This document shows, in pieces, positions 25,358 to 34,989 of a stretch of 64,000 nucleotides of DNA. Position 1 is the stretch's first letter. Each line of letters opens with the position of its first letter. The position numbers and the translations under genes are program-made. The notes under the pieces were generated by a model. It was not told the origin of the DNA, searched no databases, and worked only from the letters and a program-made list of their open reading frames with translations. This stretch comes from Amoeboaphelidium protococcarum (Eukaryota > Aphelidiomycota > Aphelidea). The DNA lies in assembly GCA_023515745.1 (NCBI GenBank), contig JALECJ010000258.1, forward strand, positions 1 through 64,000, in the 5' to 3' direction.

Positions 25358-25675
25358 AACGCGTTCTCAGCAAGTGTTTTATAACAATAAAAAATACCAG
25401 GATATTCTTACTTTCGTATTATCGATAGAATACGATTATGTTAAAGAAACTTGCTACTAAATAATACAAATTTAATCTTCTATTTAGTAGTCCATGTAGA
25501 AATAGGAATAACAGGTGAATTATCTCGTGATTTCGTGTGTGACGTCGTATCAGGAGGTTGCTTTCGTACGGCGCAGCACTTTACAGCTATAACGATCGCT
25601 TCGTACATCCTGTTTAGATTCCCTCTTCTCTGAAGTAAATAAATAAATTAACAATCTTAATCAGCATTTATCGCT
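25358..25675. other. Divergent promoter spacer APN1 / protease
   Basis: 318 bp without a supported gene; short open frames here are chance. Confidence 0.4.
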
Positions 25676-26953
25676 ATGCTTAGAAGAATCTGGTGTTCAG
25701 TGGCTATAATCGCGATTTGGTAATGTGTTGATGCTGTGGCATTGTTCAAGAGAATCGTCAATGGCAGACCGCTTGAGTAACCTCAGCCTTTCTTGGCTAG
25801 CATTCAGAATGAAAAGGGATAGCACTAATGTACCGGTGGTCTGATCCAAGCTCCAGACGGAATTTACTCAGTGCTGACTGCTGGACACTGCTTTGCCGAC
25901 AAGCCACCGCATACGGTGAACGGCAGATACTATGTGAGGGTAAACTTCTTAAAGCTGCGCGCGGTTGGCGACAATGATCAATCTGTCGTGTTTAAGATTA
26001 ATAGTGTAAAAGTTCACGAGAATTTCACAATCTACGAAAATGGATAGACTGCCTTTGATATTGCACAATTATAGCTGATTCCGATAAAGATCTTTGAGAA
26101 GAACTTGAAATACTTGAAACCTATGAGTATTAACGCGTCTGATATTTAATTGGGTGCTGCAGGTGCTTAATAATCAAGTGGCGATGAAGACGGCAATGTT
26201 GTTGACAGACTGTTGAACAGATTTGAGAAATGGAATGATAAAAAGAATGGTGTCGAGGTGAATAATCCACTTAATGGAAAGTTGAAGCTCTCTGGATGGG
26301 GAGCTCTTGAAGCTGGGCAGTCATCTTCTAATCACGCCCAGACTCTGAATTTGGAACTGTCAAAGTTTTAATCTTGTGCTGATGCCCTGAAGTTTGATGG
26401 ATCAAAGATCCCTCCGGAGAGTGTAATATGCGCATAGGGTCAAGATCTGAAGTCTGATTCATGCCAAGGAGACTCTGGCGGTCCTCTTTATGTTGATTAA
26501 GAGAATCCAGTTGCTATTGGCTTGACGGCGTTTGGTGATAGATGTGCTTCACTCAAGTTTGGTAATTTGCTCTTGCCAGCTAACGTCCCTGCCGTTTACA
26601 CGAACATCTCGTACTTTCAGTCATGGATCAACAATAATCTCAAGTAGATGAAGAAATTAGAGTCACCATAACTGCGAAAACGCGACTTGAATAATCTCCT
26701 ATCGCAATTTGGGGGAGTATCTAACATTTTGAAGAGTGATCACGTCAAGTCTTTGCTGCAGAACAATGAGATTCGCTCATCTGCCAACTCAATTGCAAGG
26801 TAATTCAATCCGGATTTTGACATTTCATAGGTTGACAACTTGGACAGTGCGTAGATCGATAATAACGCACAGAAAGCTCATTAATTCTACAACGAAAATC
26901 CTCAAGTCAAGAATCAGGTGAATGATTTGATTGGCCGATTCATGAAATTTTGA
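25676..26953 (+). CDS. Trypsin-like serine protease with C-terminal extension
   Basis: 425 residues. Hydrophobic leader (MLRRIWCSVAIIAIWQCVDA), then KRIVNGRPLEQPQPFLAS: a basic cleavage site and IVNG typical of trypsin activation. Triad: His in TAGHCFAD, Asp in AFDIAQL, Ser in DSCQGDSGGPLYVD. A ~45-residue insertion rich in Gly/Asp/Asn precedes the SGWGALE block. LLLPANVPAVYTN is shared with the protease at 17547. After the catalytic domain there is a ~100-residue polar extension unlike normal trypsins. Stop TGA 26951-26953. Confidence 0.92.
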
Positions 26954-27259
26954 ACTTTTTTAGTAGATGATTGATTAATTTAATTGAAGTTTTGGCTCTA
27001 ATAATACCATCTTCACAGTCATTTTTATTCCAAATGTTTTATTTGAATTCATATATGAGTGAGCATAGACCGTGAAATTGGCAGCGCGATCATTCAGACA
27101 GTTCACGTAATGCATGTAGTAACGTTACATTAACAGTTCAGCTGTTTCAATCGTTCCAATCAGTGAGTAGAAATCTGCTTTATAATGACATCGAATGCCG
27201 TGCTCTTGTGACAGCTGATAGCTTTCCCCCTGCTAATAAACATTAGGTCCAAGATAGCT
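26954..27259. other. Intergenic spacer between two proteases
   Basis: 306 bp, no gene seen. Confidence 0.35.
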
Positions 27260-28201
27260 ATGATAGCTCCAATAATATTACTAGTGATTAGTTTTTAGAC
27301 ACTTTCAGTGTTTGCTCTCACGGTTTCACTATATAAACGCGTCATTAATGGTGAACCTCTGGAGAAGCCGTTGCCATTTTTGGCCAGTATCTAATCTAAT
27401 CAAAGCATGCACTAATGCGGCGGGTCCCTTATTACTGCCAAAGATGGTATATTCGCAATGGTCAGTGCAGCTCATTGTTTCCCGCCAGAATCGCGTAATG
27501 ATATTCTGTAGCACAGCCATGTACGTATGAATTTCGTTGATCAAAATAGTACGAATCATGGCTCTTCTGTCTACTTTGATTTCACTAATGTGACTGTGCA
27601 TCCACAGTATGACATTGCTGTGGCATAGTTGAATCCTTGGAAAGATTCAGTGCGTAATTTGCACAAGGTTGTGCCAATCTAATTGAATCAAAATCTTTCT
27701 AATCTGGGCAGTAGCATTAAAGTATTGCCTAATAAGCCTATTCAAACATCTCTTAATGCGTAAATGAATGCCAGTGTTGTACATCAGTAGGATCCTCTAT
27801 ACTAAACGATCTACGTTGCTGGATGGGGTGTATCTGACATTAACTCTTTCAAACCTTCGCGTTTAGCTTCAAAATTGCAAATGAGCCTCATTGAATATGG
27901 CAATTGCGACAACACGCAGACACAGGTAAAAGGCTTTGCTGATGATGAGTTGATATGTGCCATTGGTTAAAAGCCAAGTTCTGGTACATGTTTCGGTGAT
28001 TCTGGTGGTCCACTCTATATTGATGACAATATGCCGTCACTTATTGGGCTGGTTTCTGCAAGTAGATATTCATGCGCTGGAATGAGCAACAAATGGTCAC
28101 AGTTCAATGGTAGTCCTCCCAACTTATTCACAAGGATAGACGTCAACTTGCCTTGGATTTCCAAAGTTGTTTCAACCATGAAGGCCACCAAGACGATATG
28201 A
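27260..28201 (+). CDS. Trypsin-like serine protease
   Basis: 313 residues from ATG 27260, which gives a signal peptide (MIAPIILLVISFQTLSVFAL) and then KRVINGEPLEKPLPFLAS, i.e. a dibasic site and the mature VING-type start. Triad: His in SAAHCF (the normal AAHC form), Asp in QYDIAVAQL, Ser in TCFGDSGGPLYID. It lacks the C-terminal extension and the LPANVP block of its neighbour, so it is the most divergent of the three proteases. Stop TGA 28199-28201. Convergent with the H2A.X gene. Confidence 0.92.
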
Positions 28202-28296
28202 TCAGAGTAAAAATGTTAGAATAGACAATAGAATAAAATTAACTAAATTCTCAACATATAATAAGTTCAACAGACACCATAAAGTGATCAATTGAA

Positions 28297-28312
28297 GGTG
28301 TTTAAAAACACC
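28297..28312 (-). terminator. Histone 3' stem-loop (H2A.X copy 2)
   Basis: Minus-strand GGTGTTTTTAAACACC, 39 nt after the H2A.X stop, at the same spacing as in copy 1. Confidence 0.85.
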
Positions 28313-28350
28313 ATTTTGCAAGTATTATAATAACATACTTAGAGGACAAC

Positions 28351-28731
28351 TCACATCTCCTAAGAAGCAGCACTCTTGGACTTCTTTGGCAGCAGAGTAG
28401 TGTGAATGTTCGGCAAAACACCACCTTGAGCAATGGTGACATCACCCAGCAGCTTGTTCAATTCTTCATCATTTCTGATGGCCAACTGCAAGTGACGAGG
28501 AATGATACGAGTCTTCTTGTTATCACGAGCAGCGTTACCAGCCAACTCCAGAATTTCAGCAGTCAAGTACTCCAGGACAGCAGCCAGATAAACTGGAGCA
28601 CCAGCACCAATACGCTGAGCATAGTTACCCTGACGAAGCTTACGGTGCACACGACCAACAGGGAACTGCAGGCCGGCCTTGGTAGAACGGGACTTTGATG
28701 GTTTAGCAGCAGTATTCTTTCCTCCAGCCAT
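28351..28731 (-). CDS. H2AX: Histone H2A.X type (copy 2)
   Basis: 126 residues, protein identical to copy 1 with only silent nucleotide changes. Again TAG at 28360-28362 (complement) reads Gln, giving ...SAASQEM before TGA 28351-28353. Divergent from H2B copy 2. The whole pair is an inverted duplicate of 14.7-16.0 kb. Confidence 0.97.
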
Positions 28732-29180
28732 TTTAGTGAATAAGTAAGTTGTTTATAAGAGAGTTGTATACAATTGTAATAGTTGTAAATTCTAAACACA
28801 CACACGAAGAGAGGAAGAGAGAGAAGTTGAGGCGTCGCGAGAATTTGTTCGGCCGCGCTGAGAGTTTTCTCGTTTCACTTTTCTGTTTTCGTTCTTTGTC
28901 TCATTGACTCTCTCTGTGTGTTGATGTTTGTGTGTTTGCCCGTTTCAGCGATGAGGCGAGTAAAACCGTCGCTGAAAATCCAGTGGCTTATGGAGCGAGC
29001 GCTTTCTCTCTCTCTCTCTGTTGGTGCCGCTTGTGCAAAGACGAGAGCGAGAAACTGAAACGGAAACTTTCCAATTCGCGCCGAACAAGAACGCCGCCTC
29101 GACCAATTCACTTCTTTTCTTTGTTTTGTTACAGTGAAATAGTTTGTTAATTCTAATAACACATCAATATATTCAACAAT
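28732..29180. promoter_or_regulatory. Divergent H2A.X/H2B promoter, copy 2
   Basis: 449 bp, inverted copy of 15118-15571. GA/CT runs and the inverted pair TTTCAGCGA (28943-28951) / TCGCTGAAA (28969-28977) are kept with the same 17-bp spacing. Small indels distinguish the GA tracts from copy 1. Confidence 0.7.
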
Positions 29181-29561
29181 ATGCCTCCAAAGTTTGAAGC
29201 TGCAAAGAAGCCTGCATCCAAGCAACCTGCTGGAAAGAAGCCTAAGGTTGACGCTAAGGCTGGTGGTCGCAAGAAGAGCCGTAAGGAAAGTTACTCCACT
29301 TACATCTACAAGGTGTTGAAGCAGGTGCATCCTGATGTTGGTATCTCCAACAAGGCTATGTCTATTCTCAACTCTTTTGTCAATGACATCTTTGGCCGTA
29401 TTGCTGGTGAGGCTGGTCGTTTGGCTACCTACTCCAAGAAGAGCACCATCAGCTCTCGCGAGATTCAGACTGCTGTCCGTCTGCTGTTGCCTGGTGAGTT
29501 GGCCAAGCATGCTGTCTCTGAGGGTACCAAGGCTGTCACCAAGTACACTTCCAGCAAGTGA
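29181..29561 (+). CDS. H2B: Histone H2B (copy 2)
   Basis: 126 residues, identical protein to copy 1. The tail Gln is CAA here where copy 1 has TAA. TGA stop. No intron. Confidence 0.98.
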   Translation: MPPKFEAAKKPASKQPAGKKPKVDAKAGGRKKSRKESYSTYIYKVLKQVHPDVGISNKAMSILNSFVNDIFGRIAGEAGRLATYSKKSTISSREIQTAVRLLLPGELAKHAVSEGTKAVTKYTSSK

Positions 29562-29600
29562 GTGCTCATCTGTGTTGGTTTTTTTATATACACGCAAAAT

Positions 29601-29616
29601 GGTGTTTTTAAACACC
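29601..29616 (+). terminator. Histone 3' stem-loop (H2B copy 2)
   Basis: GGTGTTTTTAAACACC, 39 nt after the stop; fourth copy of the hairpin. Confidence 0.85.
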
Positions 29617-29936
29617 TTCAAATTATCTCTATTTATGAGTAATGGTTGAAATTATTTTGTTTTATTTCATTTGTGATTAGCATCTAATGCACAATATTAA
29701 ATTTATTTATTCAAACTTTCATCTTCGCTTATGGCACTCGCTCTCCTCATCCTTTCCTGTTGGGACTTTCGCTCGCCTGCTCTCCAAACTGTTCCTCTCT
29801 TTGGCCAACTCATGATCGCCCATCGCCGTTCTGTGATCAACCTTAGTTCAAATTTTTCGCGCTTTGTCCATTCCTCCTCCAATCTCTACTATAATATTCG
29901 TATTGGTTATCAATATAATAATTAAAAGATTTAAAA
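29617..29936. other. Spacer upstream of eS21
   Basis: 320 bp, C/T-rich toward the eS21 start, probably its promoter; no gene. Confidence 0.4.
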
Positions 29937-30258
29937 ATGCAGAACGACAAGGGTGAAATTATTGACTTATATATTCCTCGTAAATGGTAAGATTATTTAT
30001 GCACCAGTTGATTGCTAATTCATCGTGTTACTCGTTTTTATTTGTAGTAACGCTACTAACCGCTTGATCACCTCTAAGGATCATGCTTCCGTACAGATCA
30101 GAGTGGCAGATGTTGATGCCAGTGGTAAAATGACTGGAGAGGCAAAGATGTACGCGCTCAGTGGATTTGTTCGCGCCATGGGAGAGGGTGATGACTCTCT
30201 GAACCGTCTCTTTTAGAAGGATGGTTACTTGAAGACTGTATTTGAATACTCACGTTGA
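29937..30258 (+). CDS. RPS21: 40S ribosomal protein S21 (eS21), one intron
   Basis: Exon 1 29937-29986, intron 29987-30047 (61 nt, GTAAGA...TTTGTAG), exon 2 30048-30258. The join completes a Cys codon and gives 86 residues: [20 protein letters not shown] and then [20 protein letters not shown], the eS21 signature. A TAG Gln lies near the C-terminus (RLFQKDGYL). Stop TGA 30256-30258. Confidence 0.96.
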
Positions 30259-30379
30259 ATGGACGTCTTTATTGACGAAGTAATCATAAAAATGATAAAT
30301 ACATGGATTTGAATCTATTAAATGGTACTATATATTTGCTCAGCAATTTAGTAACGCGTCACATAATGATGGTAGGCAA

Positions 30380-30598
30380 TCACGCAGAGATATGTCTTCG
30401 CCATCGACCAAAAGGAATAACGTCTTTGATGCTATCCATCCCTGTACAAAGCATCACCAGGCGATCGAATCCTATACCAAAGCCGGCAGTTCTTGGCGCG
30501 CCATATCTCTTGGACTCCAAATACGTATTGAGCGCTTCTGGTATACTGCCATCTTTCAACATTTGACAAATCTTCTTCTCCAGTTCAGATGACCGCTC
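30380..30598 (-). pseudogene. NARS: Asparaginyl-tRNA synthetase, 3' part (gene split by the element)
   Basis: Last ~71 codons of Asn[16 protein letters not shown], then [20 protein letters not shown] and [11 protein letters not shown], i.e. class II motif 3 (GFGIGFDR) and the family C-terminus; stop TGA 30380-30382. It lacks a start and continues, across the 23-kb element, from the exon on the other side (53690-54537). The joined exons (54819-55088, 54599-54745, 53690-54537, 30380-30593) total 1479 nt, a multiple of three. The break lies just after the REER of the GSVREER block. As assembled this allele cannot make normal AsnRS. Confidence 0.93.
30594..30598. repeat. Target site duplication, left (CGCTC)
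   Basis: CGCTC immediately before the element; the same five bases follow it at 53690-53694. Removing one copy restores the AsnRS frame. Confidence 0.9.
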
Positions 30599-30850
30599 TG
30601 TCGCAGTCCACCAATATCTATAATAGATATTGGTGGACTGCGACAATGCGCATTTATTTTATCGTGCAATTTTATTTTACGGATTTTTCTTCACTTTTTT
30701 CCGTATATAAAAAAATTTTTCGCGGGGCGCCGAAGGCGCCTACACGCGCGGAGCGCGTGGCTGATTAAAAGCGTGATTATCTTTTTCGCGTCGATTTTTT
30801 TTCGCGGACGGAAAAATTGATTCGCGCTTATAAAATTTCAAAATAGAATT
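30599..30850. repeat. Left terminal inverted repeat (252 bp) with terminal hairpin
   Basis: Matches the reverse complement of 53438-53689 with only a few differences. The outermost 47 bp form a perfect palindrome (22-bp arms, TAA loop; 30599-30645). Inside are two GC-rich hairpins, GGCGCC-GAA-GGCGCC (30726-30740) and CACGCGC-GGA-GCGCGTG (30743-30759), and a TATAAAA near the inner end, just before the first gene. Confidence 0.95.
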
Positions 30851-30857
30851 TAAAAGA

Positions 30858-31538
30858 ATGTCTGTGCAAATCGAAAATTATTGTGAAGAACAGCTTGGTT
30901 TTTATCAGCTCAGCCCAAGAATTATTAATTCCGCTTTTGGTGAAATTGAAATTTGGGATAATGAGGATGTTGAACCACAAATTTACAAGTTTGTGAAAAG
31001 ATGTTTCTTTAATGGTATCTTTCAAAAACTATAGGGTGATTTGAAGACACAATTGATTAATTGTTTTTTAGAGTTTAGTATTGGTTCAGACCTTTTGAGC
31101 GTTTAAGGTTCTATCGATTACGAACAGTTTTAGATATTGGACGATTAAATTATGGTATTTTTTCATGACAGAAGCACATCTGAAGTTTTAGCTTGGTATC
31201 TTTAAAATGATGAATGGATGATTTTTGACATGATTTTAAGAAAATCTAACAGAATATTATGCACTTATAAAAATATTTGGGAATTTCAATTATCTTCTGA
31301 TGATTTGAAAGAACCTACAATTGACTCTTTTTTTGATTATTAAATTGAAAATCATATTGAAGCCCCGCATGCTAATATAGTTGTGAAATATAGTGATAAT
31401 GCTTACGATGATGATGATGACCCGGATTGGTTGATGAATGAGGGTTGGTAAGATGTTTTTTTTATAGTTGAGTCTGAGAACAAGGAGGAGTATAAGAACA
31501 AGTAGACTAATGATGATGACGATGAATTGAATATTTGA
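30858..31538 (+). CDS. PLV protein, acidic, unknown function (226 aa)
   Basis: Starts 8 bp inside the left TIR. Acidic (runs DDDDD and DDDDE near the C-terminus), with many Phe/Trp/Tyr and no hydrophobic membrane segment. TAA/TAG occur about ten times as Gln; TGA stop at 31536-31538, followed by a terminator-type hairpin. Its position beside the TIR suggests an early gene driven from TIR sequences (inference). No family recognised. Confidence 0.7.
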
Positions 31539-31575
31539 AAGGTAAAGAATCAAAAAACAAAAACTAAAAAAAATG

Positions 31576-31600
31576 AACCCCTTGTAAATTACAAGGGGTT
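31576..31600 (+). terminator. 3' hairpin after first PLV gene
   Basis: AACCCCTTGT / ACAAGGGGTT, 10-bp arms with a 5-nt loop, 38 nt after the stop and followed by T5. Confidence 0.75.
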
Positions 31601-31611
31601 TTTATTACGTA

Positions 31612-31659
31612 AAAAATTTTCGCGGGGCGCGAAGCGCCTACACGCGCGGAGCGCGTGGT
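31612..31659. repeat. Internal copy of the TIR GC-hairpin block
   Basis: Repeats the TIR core CGCGGGGCGC...CACGCGCGGAGCGCGTGG (compare 30721-30760) with the first hairpin shortened to GGCGC-GAA-GCGCC. It separates the first PLV gene from the second. Confidence 0.85.
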
Positions 31660-31697
31660 TATTTAAAATAATTTATTTACTTGAAAGTAAAGTAAAG

Positions 31698-32060
31698 ATG
31701 GGAAAACCTATTCACGCTTATAAACTTGTTTTACTTGAATAAAAGGTTAGTGGTGAACAAGAATGTGATATTAATTTACCGACTTTGAAATTTTATAAAG
31801 ACTGTCATGTTAGATATATGGACGAATTTTTGCTTATACAAGAATACTGTATATATGACCCCAATGTAATAACAATTGAGCAGATAATTGAGGAATTAAA
31901 GAAAAAGGACGATATGATTTAACAAATCAGAGTTCTAAGTATTAAAGATGTTGACTATTCTAACTTTGACAATTGGAATGATGAAGTGAAGGACTACTTC
32001 TTCAATGAAAAATACTAGGTGCTCGAGCCGTTCTTTGAAATCTTGAAAACGGGCGAATGA
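31698..32060 (+). CDS. PLV small protein, unknown (120 aa)
   Basis: MGKPIHAYKLVLLEQKVSGE start; acidic with EELKKKDD-type helices; TGA 32058-32060. An AAAGTAAAG tract immediately precedes the ATG, as for several other element genes. Unknown function. Confidence 0.65.
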
Positions 32061-32096
32061 GGAAACAAATTGATTTGATTATATAATTTTTTAAAG

Positions 32097-32546
32097 ATGG
32101 ATTAAAAGATGGATTTAAAGATGGATTTATATAAAGTATTAGAAGGTAAATATGGGATTAACCCTGAAGACGCAGCAAAATTAAGCAAAATGTTGAAAGG
32201 CACAGGATATTTTAGATAAGAATACAATATATTAAACCCTGGAGAAATACTAACTGGTGTAAAATATGAAGAAGATGATATTATTTAGTAATGCAACACT
32301 TTGATGTTTTATGTTTTATAAATGTCAAGTATATCTTCTCCTTTGTTAGAAAGATGTAAAATGACAGTGAATGGTTTGTTTGGAGATAATTGTGTTGATT
32401 TTGTTTTTAAACTTGCAAAAGAAAAGAAAGAAAAAGTTAAGGATTTTATGTATAAATAATTGAGTTCAATGATTCACGATGACCCGTAATAGTGTTAGTA
32501 AATTGTCCAGCATATCATGACAAATATTGAAAGTTATTCTGATTGA
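32097..32546 (+). CDS. PLV small protein, unknown (149 aa)
   Basis: The N-terminus contains a short repeat from three ATGGAT-type units (MDQKMDLKMDLYKVLEGKYG); any of three Met could start. Helical, Lys/Glu-rich; TGA 32544-32546. Ends in a strong hairpin shared with the convergent next gene. Confidence 0.65.
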
Positions 32547-32557
32547 AAAGATACGAA

Positions 32558-32588
32558 AAGCCCAGTAGATTTATTATCTACTGGGCTT
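32558..32588. terminator. Bidirectional hairpin between convergent genes
   Basis: 13-bp arms AAGCCCAGTAGAT / ATCTACTGGGCTT with 5-nt loop, 12 nt from one stop and 26 nt from the other. Confidence 0.75.
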
Positions 32589-32613
32589 ATTTCGTTAATG
32601 TAAGGGGAAGTAT

Positions 32614-32901
32614 TCAATCGATAGATACACCAATCTTATCTTTAAGATACTATCCTAATTTCACTCTTGCTTAACTTAAATCTCTTATTTAACTAAAACA
32701 AGCATATACAGTCATCAATGAAAAAAAATCCAAATCATCCTTTATTGGGCTATTAATTGCCTCTTCAATTAAATTAACCCTTTTTGGATTACAATATTAT
32801 AATCTAAAACTGAGAAGGTCCAAATGTTCTAATTAATAATCTCGTGTAATCCCATTAATTAATTGTTAAGACGCTTTCTAAAAATCATTATCTGTCAACA
32901 T
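32614..32901 (-). CDS. PLV small protein, unknown (95 aa)
   Basis: MLTDNDFQKASQQLINGITR start, helical; seven or so Gln from TAA/TAG; TGA at 32614-32616. No recognised domain. Confidence 0.6.
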
Positions 32902-32981
32902 ATTTACTATTACTTTACACTCTTTTGTTCCAATCAGGTTCGAATCAATTTTTTGGTTCTTGCTTTCTTTCAATTTCAGAC

Positions 32982-33149
32982 TCAATTAAAAGAAACATCA
33001 AATGCTTTCACATTCTTAAGCTTTGGTTTAAAAGCGTATTGTGAATTCAAAGAAGGCTTTAATAGATAAGCTTTAGAATCTTTCTTTGATTCTTGTTTTG
33101 CATACAAGACTGTCAAGTAATTCGCTGGTTTACTCTTTCGTTTTACCAT
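32982..33149 (-). CDS. PLV small basic protein (55 aa)
   Basis: MVKRKSKPANYLTVLYAKQE start, about a quarter Lys; TGA 32982-32984. Starts 28 bp after the stop of the upstream minus-strand structural gene, so probably co-expressed. Could be a DNA-condensing core protein (inference only). Confidence 0.55.
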   Translation of the reverse strand: MVKRKSKPANYLTVLYAKQESKKDSKAYLLKPSLNSQYAFKPKLKNVKAFDVSFN

Positions 33150-33177
33150 TTTTACTTTTAAGATTAGATAATAAAAT

Positions 33178-33897
33178 TCAATACTATTCAAATATCAATT
33201 AAATCGTATAATCTTTATTTGGATTTACTTGTCTGAATTTTGAATCATATAGACTTAGTTGGATACTATTAACATTCTTCGTGTTATTGATTTCAATGTA
33301 ATCATTGGAATCATCACTGAAATAACATATTTAATTGGTTTGTTAGTCACATATAATTGTTCCAAGAATATTAAAGGTTTGGTTGATAAGTTCTAAAGCT
33401 CCAATATTGGAGACAAGAAAGAGTTGTTTTATTCCACTTAAATCAATAGGTTCATTACCTACAATGCTTGCTGCAAAACTGTTAAGCTGTGAACTTTGAA
33501 TACCTAATTCATAATACAAGTTGTTTGTTCCACTTACAAATTTAAAGTCTGTTCCAGAAATTGTGAGTTTGTTTGTTGGTGTGTCGAAAGTTGCTGTGTA
33601 AGTATCTACTCCATCCAATTCTAAAGCTGATTTTAAAGCTGTTAAGATTGTAGTGGATGTGTAATTACCTGGTGAAATTGTACATGTGATTGTTGTGGAT
33701 GGATTAGCTTGCTCAACAAGATACAGCTTGTTGTTATGAGTGTCGATGTTGTAAAAAGTTAGGGGAATCATTGCACTCTTCAACTTTACACTTTTCACAT
33801 TACTTATCTACTCTTTCAGAATAAATTCTGGATTCTAAATGCTTCCATTGCTTCTCAAGTTAGAACTAAGCACAATACTTTTCTTTTCAACAGACAT
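33178..33897 (-). CDS. PLV putative minor virion protein (239 aa)
   Basis: MSVEKKSIVLSSNLRSNGSI, then NVKSVKLKSAMIPLTFYNID and an ITCTISPGNYTSTTILTALK block, followed by beta-strand-rich sequence. The R-N-G-S / SAMIPLTFYNI / PGNYT pattern recurs in small structural proteins of PLVs and large DNA viruses. Length and beta content would suit a penton or fibre-base protein, but this is inference. Divergent from the integrase gene across a 78-bp promoter with AAAGTAAAGGTAAAGTAAA. Stop TGA 33178-33180. Confidence 0.65.
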
Positions 33898-33975
33898 TAA
33901 TTTACTTTACCTTTACTATTACTTTACAAAATTAAATTTCTTTGTAAGTAAGGTAAGCGTAAGTGTAAGTGTAAG

Positions 33976-34980
33976 ATGACACCACCTTTGACGAAGGAAT
34001 AAGAGAAACTATTAGATAGAATTTACTATAAAAAGAAGTTTATGCTTGGAAGAGATAAACTATTTGCATACTTGAAAGAAAACTATGCAGATTCGGGGAT
34101 ATCTAGAAGGTAAGTGTAGAAATGGTTAAATTCATAGGAGACTTACTAAATTAATTTACAACCTCGTAAACGTTTAGCTACTAAACCAGTGGTGAGACAA
34201 AAGAAAGGTTACCTTTAAATAGACCTGATCGATTTTTCAAACCAAAAGGACAAGAGATATTCTTACATTCTAGTATGTATTGATGCTTTCACTCGAAAAG
34301 TAGCTGTTGAAGCATTGTATTCAAAAAGTGAAAAGGTGGTTTTAAGGGGTTTGTAAAAGTGTCTAGATAAGTTTGATAGAGTATCAGTTGTTTAGAGTGA
34401 TAATGGAAGTGAGTTCAAAAACTAATTAATGAAAGAATACTTGAAAGGTGAAAGTATTAAACAAATCTTTTCAAAAGCTTATACACCTCAAAGCTAAGGT
34501 TTGGTTGAAAGATTCAATGGTACACTTAAAAGAATGCTGAAGAAATATCAAACTGCTAATAAAACTACAAGATGGGCAAGTGTTATCAAGTAACTAGTTG
34601 ATAATTATAACGACAGCATTTAAGATACAACCAAAAAAACTCCAAACCAATTACAGAACCTTGAAAAAGGTGAAAAGGAACATGAAGATGTTGTTGAAAA
34701 GTAAAGAACTAAATTTTCAAAGAATAAACATTTTTCTACTTTGAATATAACTTTGAAAGTTGGAGACACTGTGAGAGTTGCACAAGTTGATAAAGGTAAG
34801 GGTAAGAAGCCGAGCAACTTTTCTACTGAGATTTACAAAGTTGCTCAAGTCTTTAGAAATCTTAAGAATGAGTTTGAGTTGGACAGTTATAAATTAAAAA
34901 ATGATAAAGGTAAATTTCTAGAAGGTCGATACAATATATCTCAACTCTAAAAGATTGAAGTTGAAAATGAAGAAGAGTGA
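33976..34980 (+). CDS. Retroviral-type (rve) integrase
   Basis: 334 residues. DDE triad: Asp83 in QIDLIDFS, Asp142 in QSDNGSEFKN, Glu178 in SQGLVERFNGTLKRML, with 35 residues between the last two, the classical D,D(35)E. N-terminal helical DNA-binding region (1-75); C-terminal SH3/chromodomain-like part (about 245-320, LKVGDTVRVAQ...). It joins virus DNA ends to chromosomal DNA; TG...CA ends and a 5-bp target duplication here are its expected products. Several TAA/TAG Gln, including the Q just before Asp142. Stop TGA 34978-34980. Confidence 0.95.
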
Positions 34981-34989
34981 ATATTCACT
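34976..34989. terminator. Palindrome spanning two convergent stop codons
   Basis: AGTGAATATTCACT contains the TGA of the integrase on one strand and the TGA of the fibre gene on the other, so the two genes end 4 bp apart within one dyad. Confidence 0.6.
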
